12,639 nt of DNA, taken from assembly GCA_027297825.1 (NCBI GenBank), contig JAPUHH010000166.1:1-12639 (forward strand), written 5' to 3'. The first letter of the stretch is position 1; each line of letters starts with the position of its first letter. Positions 6,903 through 12,639 of this stretch are shown piece after piece. The position numbers and the translations under genes were made by a program. The notes under the pieces were generated by a model. That model had not been told where the DNA came from. It saw nothing but the letters and a program-made list of their open reading frames with translations, and ran no database searches. This DNA comes from Gammaproteobacteria bacterium (GTDB lineage Bacteria > Pseudomonadota > Gammaproteobacteria > UBA4575).

Positions 6903-7862
6903 TTAGCTTTTGGCAAGATTATCCAAATATTTCTCAGCATCTAGTGCCGACATGCAGCCTGTGCCGGCTGAGGTCACAGCTTGTCGATAGACATGATCCA
7001 TGACATCGCCCGCAGCAAAAACTCCTGGGATGCTGGCCGCAGTCGCCTCACCATGTAGACCGCTTTTTACTTTGATATAACCGCCATTCATTTCAAGCTG
7101 ATCGGCAAAGATTTTAGTATTCGGAGTATGGCCAATGGCAATAAATACTCCACTGTGATCCATGTCTTCGGTGGATTCATCCTGAGTGCTTTTGATGTGC
7201 ATGCCGGTCACGCCCATGTCATCGCCCAGTACCTCATCGAGTACATGATTCCACTTTATGGTGACGTTGCCATTTTTCTCTTTTTCAAATAGCTGGTCTT
7301 GTAGAATTTTGTCACTACGCAGAGCATCACGTCGGTGAACTAAAGTGACTTCACTCGCAATATTGGATAAATATAGCGCCTCTTCAACCGCGGTATTCCC
7401 GCCGCCAATCACGGCAACTTTTTTGCCTTTATAGAAAAAGCCATCACAGGTTGCACAGGCTGAAACGCCCTTGCCTTTAAAGGCTTCTTCAGAAGGAAGG
7501 CCTAGATATTGTGCCGAGGCACCGGTCGCAATAATCAGTGCATCACTGGTATAGGTACCTGAATCGCCATGTAGCTCAAAGGGCCGTTTAGCTAGGTCTG
7601 CGCTGTGAATATGGTCAAAAATAACCTCGGTATTGTAGCGTTCGACGTGCTTTAGCATTCGATCCATAAGATCTGGACCTTGCAATCCTTCGACATCCCC
7701 TGGCCAGGTATCGACATCTGTGGTGGTGGAGAGTTGGCCGCCTTGTTCTAGGCCTGAGATAATCGTGGGATTTAAATTAGCCCGCGCTGCATATACGCCC
7801 GCAGTATAGCCTGCAGGTCCCGATCCTAAAATCAGAAGTTTAAAGTGTCGAGAATCAGCCAT
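6903..7862 (-). CDS. trxB: Thioredoxin reductase (NADPH), low-molecular-weight type
   Basis: This flavoenzyme passes electrons from NADPH through FAD and a redox disulfide to thioredoxin. It shows the FAD-binding GSGPAG near residue 14, the active-site C136-A-T-C139 in SACATCDGFF, the NADPH-binding VIGGGNTAVEEALYL with HRR, and the C-terminal AAGDV FAD motif. It has 319 residues from ATG at 7862, close to the E. coli enzyme. This ATG is preferred to the TTG one codon upstream (7865) because AAGGA (minus strand, 7870-7874) sits 7 nt before it. It is the first gene of a minus-strand operon with the acyltransferase and aat, and it diverges from ftsK across about 370 bp. Confidence 0.97.
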   Translation of the reverse strand: MADSRHFKLLILGSGPAGYTAGVYAARANLNPTIISGLEQGGQLSTTTDVDTWPGDVEGLQGPDLMDRMLKHVERYNTEVIFDHIHSADLAKRPFELHGDSGTYTSDALIIATGASAQYLGLPSEEAFKGKGVSACATCDGFFYKGKKVAVIGGGNTAVEEALYLSNIASEVTLVHRRDALRSDKILQDQLFEKEKNGNVTIKWNHVLDEVLGDDMGVTGMHIKSTQDESTEDMDHSGVFIAIGHTPNTKIFADQLEMNGGYIKVKSGLHGEATAASIPGVFAAGDVMDHVYRQAVTSAGTGCMSALDAEKYLDNLAKS

Positions 7863-7869
7863 CAAAAAT

Positions 7870-7874
7870 TCCTT
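7870..7874 (-). promoter_or_regulatory. Ribosome binding site that sets the trxB start
   Basis: On the minus strand AAGGA lies 7 nt before the ATG at 7862. This spacing favours that ATG over the adjacent upstream TTG (7865). Confidence 0.7.
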
Positions 7875-8019
7875 CTATAAATTAAATATGTTTCTTTGTT
7901 GAATCGATTTTAAAAGAATAAGATTAAGTATCTTAGGTTTGCTTTTATAAATGCTAAAGGCAACTAGATAGTAACAAATGAGGGGGGAGGTGTTGTAAAT
8001 CAAGGGGTGCGCCGCCTTA

Positions 8020-8033
8020 AATCAACATTGATT
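8020..8033. promoter_or_regulatory. Palindromic AATCAA-CA-TTGATT, possible operator
   Basis: AATCAA (8020-8025) and TTGATT (8028-8033) are perfect reverse complements around CA. A further AATCAA half-site lies about 22 bp upstream (7998-8003). The dyad is the right size for a dimeric regulator, but no family is recognised. It lies midway between trxB and ftsK. Confidence 0.35.
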
Positions 8034-8072
8034 GGACATATATCAGTCGATCGGGTAACAATATACATTAAA

Positions 8073-8104
8073 GTGCTTGGCTAACATTATGGTTCCGCAA
8101 GCAC
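8073..8104. repeat. Inverted repeat GTGCTTG / CAAGCAC with inner AAC/GTT pairing
   Basis: GTGCTTG (8073-8079) is the exact reverse complement of CAAGCAC (8098-8104). The 18-nt loop can pair further (AAC with GTT) across a 3x3 internal loop. There is no strong T-run on either side; on the minus strand it is followed by TTTAATG, giving a poor terminator. It could be a structured RNA element or an operator. Confidence 0.45.
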
Positions 8105-8187
8105 ACAAATAATAAGTCTCACCAAAGTCTGGCCCCAACGAGAGTTGCATGATTTGAGATATCGTGCAAACTTGCATTTATTACTTT

Positions 8188-8193
8188 TATAAT
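8188..8193 (+). promoter_or_regulatory. Candidate -10 box (TATAAT) for ftsK
   Basis: A perfect TATAAT lies 41 bp before the ftsK start within AT-rich DNA. The -35 region at about 17-18 bp spacing (GTGCAA or TGCAAA, 8164-8170) is a poor match. TTGCAT at 8172-8177 is closer to consensus but only 10 bp away, which is too near. Confidence 0.35.
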
Positions 8194-8234
8194 ATTCAAT
8201 AAGTTAGAATATAAACCTAAGGATTAATATTACA

Positions 8235-10535
8235 TTGAGACAGGCAACTATTAAAAAATCAGCAGGCGTTAATTATAACCTCACATCGCCCAAAGGATTG
8301 CGCGAAGGTGTGTTGGTCGTCCTCGTTGCAGTGGGCGTATACCTCATGCTTGCACTGCTTACCTATGATCGTGCCGATCCTGGCTGGTCACATACCGGAA
8401 GCAATTATCTAGTGAGTAACTTAGGCGGAAAGGCGGGAGCCTACTTTGCCGATTTGTTCTTCTTCTTATTTGGTTATCTTGCTTATTTAGCGCCCTTGAT
8501 GGTCGCGTATAGCGGTTGGCTGATTTACCAAGGTAGGCTTGAAAATGATGCTATCGACTATAAAACCTTAGGCGTACGTTGGGCTGGGTTTGTACTGACT
8601 TTAGTAGCTGGTTGTGGACTGGCGACGTTGCACTTTCATCCGGGGTTTATGCCGAGCTTTGCTGGCGGTATTCTGGGTGAGCTTACCGGCAGCAGCTTTG
8701 TTTCGGTATTTGGCTTTGTCGGCGCAACATTATTGCTGTTGTCTTTATTTTTTGCCGGCATCACGATTTTCTCTGGTTTTTCTTGGTTGTGGCTTGTAGA
8801 TGTTACGGGTAAGTACACACTTAAGTTTAGTAGCTGGGCGTGGGATAAAATCTGTGTATTGAAAGAAGAGTATATGGGGCAGCAATTCAAATTGGAACGC
8901 AATGCAGCGCTAAGTGAAACAAAAGTTATTATTCAAAATCGTGAACGACCAAGAATAGAACCTACGATAAAAGAAATTGAACCTAGTGAGCGTGTAGAAC
9001 GCGAACGCCAAATCCCGTTGTTTAATACTGCTGCGGCAACGGATCTGCCTCCACTGTCGATGTTGGATAGAGTAATCGATACCTCTAAAGGTTATTCAGA
9101 TAAGGCATTGGAAGCGATGTCGCGTCAACTTGAGATAAAACTTCTCGACTTTGGTGTAGATGCGCAAGTGGTGGAAGTTCATCCTGGGCCAGTTATTACA
9201 CGTTTTGAAGTTCAACTTGCTCCTGGAGTAAAAGTTAGCAAAGTTTCTAATTTGGGAAAAGATATTGCGCGTTCACTTTCTGTAATAAGTGTGCGTGTTG
9301 TCGAAGTTATTCCTGGTAAAGCCAACATTGGAATCGAAATACCCAACGAGCATCGAGAGCTTGTGGTTCTCAGTGATATTATCCAATCCGAGACTTATGA
9401 CGATGCTCGATCCCCCTTGACCCTTGCTTTAGGGAAAGACATTAACGGTCGACCGATCGTTGCTGATTTAGCCAAAATGCCGCATTTACTCGTAGCGGGT
9501 ACTACGGGGGCCGGTAAGTCGGTAGCGTTGAATGCAATGCTGCTAAGTCTTTTATACAAAGCAACCCCGCAAGAAGTGCGCCTGATTCTAATTGATCCCA
9601 AGATGTTAGAACTTGCGGTCTACGAAGGCATTCCACACTTGTTGGTACCAGTCGTCACTGATATGAAAAAGGCCTCTAATGCATTACGCTGGTGTGTCGC
9701 AGAAATGGAACGACGCTATTGCTTAATGTCTGCACTGGGCGTGCGCAATATTTATGGTTATAACACTAAAGTAAACCAAGCGATTGAAAACGGTGAACCC
9801 ATTCTGGATCCGCTCATAAATCCCGATCAAATAGAGGGAGTGGGGGTCGTAACGCAAGAAGAGCTAAGTGTACTACCTAACATTGTCCTCATCGTGGATG
9901 AATTTGCGGACATGATGATGGTGGTAGGTAAAAAGGTCGAAGAGCTGATTGCAAGAATTGCACAAAAAGCACGTGCTGCTGGCATCCATTTAATTCTAGC
10001 TACTCAACGGCCTTCTGTTGATGTCATTACGGGCTTGATTAAAGCCAATATACCAACAAGAATTGCATTCCAAGTGTCATCCAAAATAGATTCGCGAACC
10101 ATTTTAGATCAGATGGGTGCGGAGCAATTACTGGGTCATGGTGACATGTTGTATTTGCCACCAGGAACTTCTTTGCCTGAGCGTATTCATGGTGCATTTG
10201 TGTCCACTGACGAAGTGCATAAAGTAGTTGGCTTCTTAAAACATAGAGGCGAGCCTGCATATTTGGAAGAGGTTACTCAAGATCCAGGCAGTGGTGGAAT
10301 TCCTGGTTTAGAACCGCTAGGCCGAGATGATGATATGGATCCACTTTATGATGAGGCGGTTGCTATTGTTACTGAAACGCGCAAGGCTTCAATCTCGTAC
10401 TTACAGCGACGTCTAAAAGTTGGTTATAACCGTTCCGCACGCATGATAGAAGAAATGGAAAACAGTGGAGTAGTGAGTGCAGTGCAATCAAACGGTACTC
10501 GCGAGGTAATTGCGCCACCTCCAGTGAATCGTTGA
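8235..10535 (+). CDS. ftsK: DNA translocase FtsK
   Basis: FtsK anchors at the division septum and pumps chromosome ends towards XerCD/dif. The 766-residue form has an N-terminal membrane domain with about four helices (about 25-48, 70-105, 112-132 and 150-185). A short linker follows (about 190-270), much shorter than in E. coli (1329 residues). Then come the alpha domain (about 280-390) and the RecA-like motor: Walker A GTTGAGKS with K428 and Walker B IVLIVDEFADMMM with D555/E556, followed by ATQRPSVDVITG. The C-terminal winged-helix gamma domain (YDEAVAIVTETRKASISYLQ, RSARMIEEME) reads polarity sequences on the chromosome. The start is TTG at 8235, with TAAGGA (8218-8223) 11 nt upstream, a rather long spacing; no ATG fits. 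It heads ftsK-lolA-rarA, a common gammaproteobacterial order. Confidence 0.97.
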   Translation: MRQATIKKSAGVNYNLTSPKGLREGVLVVLVAVGVYLMLALLTYDRADPGWSHTGSNYLVSNLGGKAGAYFADLFFFLFGYLAYLAPLMVAYSGWLIYQGRLENDAIDYKTLGVRWAGFVLTLVAGCGLATLHFHPGFMPSFAGGILGELTGSSFVSVFGFVGATLLLLSLFFAGITIFSGFSWLWLVDVTGKYTLKFSSWAWDKICVLKEEYMGQQFKLERNAALSETKVIIQNRERPRIEPTIKEIEPSERVERERQIPLFNTAAATDLPPLSMLDRVIDTSKGYSDKALEAMSRQLEIKLLDFGVDAQVVEVHPGPVITRFEVQLAPGVKVSKVSNLGKDIARSLSVISVRVVEVIPGKANIGIEIPNEHRELVVLSDIIQSETYDDARSPLTLALGKDINGRPIVADLAKMPHLLVAGTTGAGKSVALNAMLLSLLYKATPQEVRLILIDPKMLELAVYEGIPHLLVPVVTDMKKASNALRWCVAEMERRYCLMSALGVRNIYGYNTKVNQAIENGEPILDPLINPDQIEGVGVVTQEELSVLPNIVLIVDEFADMMMVVGKKVEELIARIAQKARAAGIHLILATQRPSVDVITGLIKANIPTRIAFQVSSKIDSRTILDQMGAEQLLGHGDMLYLPPGTSLPERIHGAFVSTDEVHKVVGFLKHRGEPAYLEEVTQDPGSGGIPGLEPLGRDDDMDPLYDEAVAIVTETRKASISYLQRRLKVGYNRSARMIEEMENSGVVSAVQSNGTREVIAPPPVNR

Positions 10536-10595
10536 CTGCATCGAATTTAATTTTCTCCAAAGCTAATAGTTTCTGGGTAATTAATTCCGCAATTT

Positions 10596-10622
10596 TTGTC
10601 ATTTTTGTGGCTGAATTATATC
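10596..10622 (+). promoter_or_regulatory. Candidate promoter for lolA
   Basis: TTGTCA (10596-10601, 5/6 to consensus) and TATATC (10617-10622) are 15 bp apart, slightly short. They lie within the 127-bp ftsK-lolA gap and would start RNA near 10630. No clear terminator was found after ftsK, so read-through is also possible. Confidence 0.35.
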
Positions 10623-10651
10623 TCTCATCAGTAGTCTAACAGTTATGCTTC

Positions 10652-10656
10652 AGGAG
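10652..10656 (+). promoter_or_regulatory. Strong ribosome binding site that sets the lolA start
   Basis: AGGAG lies 6 nt before the ATG at 10663. The longer frame beginning with ATG at 10645 would contain this site inside its own coding sequence, so 10663 is preferred. Confidence 0.8.
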
Positions 10657-10662
10657 AATTCA

Positions 10663-11313
10663 ATGTTACGAATTTGGAACAGAATTTTAATATTTAGTCT
10701 GGTGTTTGGACTGTTGGTAGTTTCAATGCCAGTATTCAGCAGTGAAGCGATTCAGTGGTTGAATAAATTTATCTCTGAAGTGGACTCATTTGAAGGACAG
10801 TTTATTCAAACGGTATTTGATGAAAGTGACGAGGTCATTCAAGATTCAAACGGAGAGGTTGCATTAGAAAAGCCTGGAAAGTTTCGCTGGCAATATACGC
10901 AACCTTACCCTCAACTCATTCTTGCGGATGGTGAATACTTGTGGATCTATGATGAAGAACTACTGCAGGCAACAGCAAAGCCCGCGAATGAAGCATTAGG
11001 CAATGCGCCGATTATGTTACTGACCAATATACGGCCACTAAATGAAGATTTTGAAATTATGGATGCTCCAACCAGGGATGGCCTTGAATGGGTAGAGCTC
11101 ATCCCACTTGTTCAGGATACAGAATTTCATCGTATTCAAATTGGCCTGGATGAAAAGGGTATTCGAAAAATGGAGCTGCATGACTATTTTTCACAAAGAA
11201 CCATCATTGAATTTGTAAATCTTCAGACCAACGTCACTTTTCCCTCTGATAAATTCACGTTTAACTTTCCAGAGGGCGTGGATGTTGTAGGTTATCCGAC
11301 TGTTTCAGAGTAA
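10663..11313 (+). CDS. lolA: Outer-membrane lipoprotein carrier protein LolA (periplasmic chaperone)
   Basis: LolA takes lipoproteins from LolCDE at the inner membrane and hands them to LolB at the outer membrane. The 216-residue precursor starts at ATG 10663. A signal peptide has a basic n-region (MLRIWNR), a hydrophobic core (ILIFSLVFGLLVVSM) and a plausible signal peptidase I site after VFS (residue 26). The mature part carries family features: SFEGQFIQTVFDE, LEKPGKFRWQYTQPYPQLI, and ADGEYLWIYDEELLQ. The C-terminal half (MELHDYFSQRTIIEF, then FNFPEGVDVV) completes the incomplete beta-barrel fold. Length is normal (about 200-220). It sits between ftsK and rarA, its usual place in this class. 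Confidence 0.95.
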   Translation: MLRIWNRILIFSLVFGLLVVSMPVFSSEAIQWLNKFISEVDSFEGQFIQTVFDESDEVIQDSNGEVALEKPGKFRWQYTQPYPQLILADGEYLWIYDEELLQATAKPANEALGNAPIMLLTNIRPLNEDFEIMDAPTRDGLEWVELIPLVQDTEFHRIQIGLDEKGIRKMELHDYFSQRTIIEFVNLQTNVTFPSDKFTFNFPEGVDVVGYPTVSE

Positions 11314-11350
11314 TCTTTTGTCAATTCGTGTGCAGCGACGCCATTCAGTA

Positions 11351-11432
11351 AAATAACCTAGATTGCCACGCAGCCTAAGGTCTGCTCGCCGTGACGAATC
11401 TGTCTGTCATAGCGAACGAAGCGAAGTTATTT
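11351..11432. repeat. Degenerate REP-like palindromic element between lolA and rarA
   Basis: The outer arms AAATAAC (11351-11357) and GTTATTT (11426-11432) are exact reverse complements. An inner stem pairs TGAC (11392-11395) with GTCA (11406-11409) and continues with a GU pair, a mismatch, and TCGC with GCGA (11386-11389 / 11412-11415), around a 10-nt loop. The right arm (AGCGAACGAAGCGAAG) and left arm (GATTGCCACGC, CTCGCCGTGACG) resemble, from memory, the widespread intergenic repeats with GTCATTGCGAGCGAAGCGAAGCAATC-like arms. It could also act as the lolA transcript end. Only this copy is present in the window. Confidence 0.55.
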
Positions 11433-11481
11433 AGTGTTCTAAATGCTGAAAGTACAAGAGGTAATCAGATGCCCACAGTAC

Positions 11482-11487
11482 TATAAT
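11482..11487 (+). promoter_or_regulatory. Candidate -10 box (TATAAT) for rarA
   Basis: A perfect TATAAT lies 28 bp before the proposed GTG start of rarA. The -35 region at 16-18 bp spacing (around AGGTAA, 11459-11464) matches poorly. RNA would start near 11494, consistent with a rarA start at or after 11513. Confidence 0.35.
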
Positions 11488-11515
11488 TAATGGATAATAA
11501 TTATCTTTAAATTTG

Positions 11516-12639
11516 GTGCCCGTTATCTCTAGTCCATCCTTCAGTCCCTCTCCAGATTTGTTCGATCAAGTGGCCGATGCCTATCGTCCTCTGGCAGATC
11601 GTATGCGCCCAAATATTTTAAAAGAGTTTGTCGGGCAAAAGCATTTGCTCGCCAAAGGCAAACCACTACAACAAGCTATCGAGCAAGGCAAACTGCATTC
11701 CATGATCTTTTGGGGGCCGCCAGGCACAGGCAAAACTACCCTGGCTCGAATTATTTCCAACACTTCAAATGCATATTTCATTCCCATCTCTGCAGTGTTA
11801 TCGGGGGTAAAAGAAATTCGTCAAGCTATCGAACAAGCCAAAATACAGCGACAAAATATGGGGCAAGGTAGGGATTCAAGAACAGTTTTATTTGTAGATG
11901 AAGTGCATCGTTTTAACAAAGCACAACAAGACGCATTTTTACCCCATATTGAAGATGGCACGATCTACTTCATTGGTGCGACAACAGAAAACCCATCTTT
12001 TGAACTCAATAACGCATTGCTTTCAAGGGTCCGTACCTATGTTCTAAAAAGTCTTACCGAAGAAGACATGTTGCAATGTATTGAACAAGCCTTGGGCAAC
12101 AAACAGGGGTTGGGTGAACAACAGCTTTCTATTGATGAAGATGCCAAGAAAATGTTGGCCATGGCTGCAGATGGTGATGCGCGTCGGGTCCTTAATTTTT
12201 TAGAAATTGCTGCAGATTTGTTAGAACCAAATGCAGAAGAAAAAGTGATTACCAAGGAAATCATTCAAGAAGTTACTGCACAGTCCATGCGGCGTTTCGA
12301 TAAGCAGGGTGAATATTTTTATGATCAAATCTCTGCTCTGCATAAATCTGTACGCGGTTCGGATCCCGATGCAGCCTTATATTGGTTTTGTAGAATGATT
12401 GATGGAGGCTGTGACCCTCATTATATTGCACGACGTGTGGTGCGTATGGCGAGTGAAGATATTGGTAATGCCGATCCTCGTGGATTGCAAATTACATTAG
12501 ATGCATGGAATACTTACGACCGTTTAGGCTCACCAGAAGGGGAGCTTGCGCTTGCACAGGCGATTGTATATATTAGTTGTGTGCCGAAAAGTAATGCAGT
12601 GTACACAGCTTATAAAGCCGCTATGTACGATGCCAAAGA
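11516..12639 (+). CDS. rarA: Replication-associated recombination protein RarA (MgsA), 3' end outside the window
   Basis: RarA is a clamp-loader-like AAA+ ATPase that acts at stalled replication forks. The frame is open to the right edge (about 374 codons); the family is about 440-450 residues, so roughly 70 are missing. Visible motifs are PLADRMRP, VGQKHLL, Walker A GPPGTGKT (67-74, K73), Walker B VLFVDEVHRFNKAQQDAF, sensor 1 GATTENPSFELN with the arginine-finger SRVRTYVL, then DGDARRVLN. The C-terminal oligomerisation region is represented by GSDPDAALYW and ARRVVRMASEDIGNADP. The start is uncertain: an in-frame TAA at 11498 leaves TTG 11513, GTG 11516, TTG 11558 and GTG 11570. GTG 11516 is chosen for length and promoter position, without a clear Shine-Dalgarno sequence. 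Confidence 0.95.
   Translation, partial: MPVISSPSFSPSPDLFDQVADAYRPLADRMRPNILKEFVGQKHLLAKGKPLQQAIEQGKLHSMIFWGPPGTGKTTLARIISNTSNAYFIPISAVLSGVKEIRQAIEQAKIQRQNMGQGRDSRTVLFVDEVHRFNKAQQDAFLPHIEDGTIYFIGATTENPSFELNNALLSRVRTYVLKSLTEEDMLQCIEQALGNKQGLGEQQLSIDEDAKKMLAMAADGDARRVLNFLEIAADLLEPNAEEKVITKEIIQEVTAQSMRRFDKQGEYFYDQISALHKSVRGSDPDAALYWFCRMIDGGCDPHYIARRVVRMASEDIGNADPRGLQITLDAWNTYDRLGSPEGELALAQAIVYISCVPKSNAVYTAYKAAMYDAK

Larger units (their letters stand above)
7863..8234. other. Divergent intergenic region trxB / ftsK, about 370 bp, no convincing gene
   Basis: The region must carry promoters for both flanking operons. It contains a 14-bp palindrome (8020-8033), a 7-bp inverted repeat with an 18-nt spacer (8073-8104), a G-rich run near 7981-7990 (AGGGGGGAGG) and an AT-rich stretch next to ftsK with a perfect TATAAT. 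Many gammaproteobacteria carry lrp between these genes; no lrp-like coding sequence is here. A 35-codon minus-strand frame (8150-8043) has no ribosome site and was not called. No tRNA or known riboswitch was recognised. Confidence 0.6.

Noticed and set aside
7979..7990. G-rich run as a possible FtsK polarity site (KOPS, GGGNAGGG) near ftsK
   Set aside because: The run GAGGGGGGAGGT does not fit GGGNAGGG exactly, and a single site would mean little.
8043..8150. Minus-strand 35-codon frame encoding MQLSLGPDFGETYYLCACG... with paired cysteines
   Set aside because: No ribosome binding site, very short, overlaps the 8073-8104 inverted repeat, and matches no family I recognise. The Cys-x-Cys pair alone is not enough.
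1..12639. CRISPR arrays, tRNA or rRNA genes, insertion sequences, phage genes, toxin-antitoxin or defence genes
   Set aside because: None seen. Almost all coding space is filled by recognised housekeeping genes and the intergenic gaps are short.

Overview
The window is a conserved housekeeping stretch of a gammaproteobacterial chromosome with moderate to low GC content. Two blocks point to that class: trxB - FemAB-like acyltransferase - aat, and ftsK - lolA - rarA. Both are common gene orders there. The Mth938-like gene beside alaC - hom - thrC, the AT-rich intergenic DNA and the protein sequences would fit the Legionella/Coxiella side of the class, but that placement is an inference from memory and was not tested.

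Layout. Positions 1-236 (minus) hold the 5' part of a Mth938/NDUFAF3-like gene. It diverges from a plus-strand amino-acid operon: alaC (alanine-forming aminotransferase), hom (monofunctional homoserine dehydrogenase) and thrC (threonine synthase). After a 190-bp AT-rich gap comes a single tfpZ-like type IV pilin accessory gene with no pilin gene beside it. It converges on the minus-strand trxB - acyltransferase - aat operon, with the two stop codons directly abutting. A 370-bp intergenic region with two inverted repeats separates trxB from the divergent plus-strand cell-envelope and DNA-maintenance group: ftsK (chromosome translocase), lolA (lipoprotein carrier) and rarA (clamp-loader-like ATPase, cut by the window end). 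A degenerate REP-like palindrome lies between lolA and rarA.

Functional links. Hom and ThrC are consecutive in the aspartate-to-threonine branch, and AlaC drains pyruvate to alanine, so operon 1 is amino-acid synthesis. TrxB supplies thioredoxin reduction. Aat tags proteins for N-end-rule degradation. FtsK, LolA and RarA act in division, outer-membrane lipoprotein sorting and replication-fork rescue.

I see no new defence, mobile or biosynthetic system. The most unusual signal is inside thrC. Compared with short-form threonine synthases I remember, the protein carries about 21 extra residues, including a three-cysteine motif. The DNA for this segment contains a perfect 10-bp inverted repeat with a 5-nt loop inside a longer imperfect palindrome. 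This suggests a small palindromic element inserted in frame, as in Rickettsia palindromic elements. Other points worth checking are the orphan tfpZ, the REP-like palindrome, and the many non-ATG starts (hom, aat, the acyltransferase, ftsK and probably rarA).
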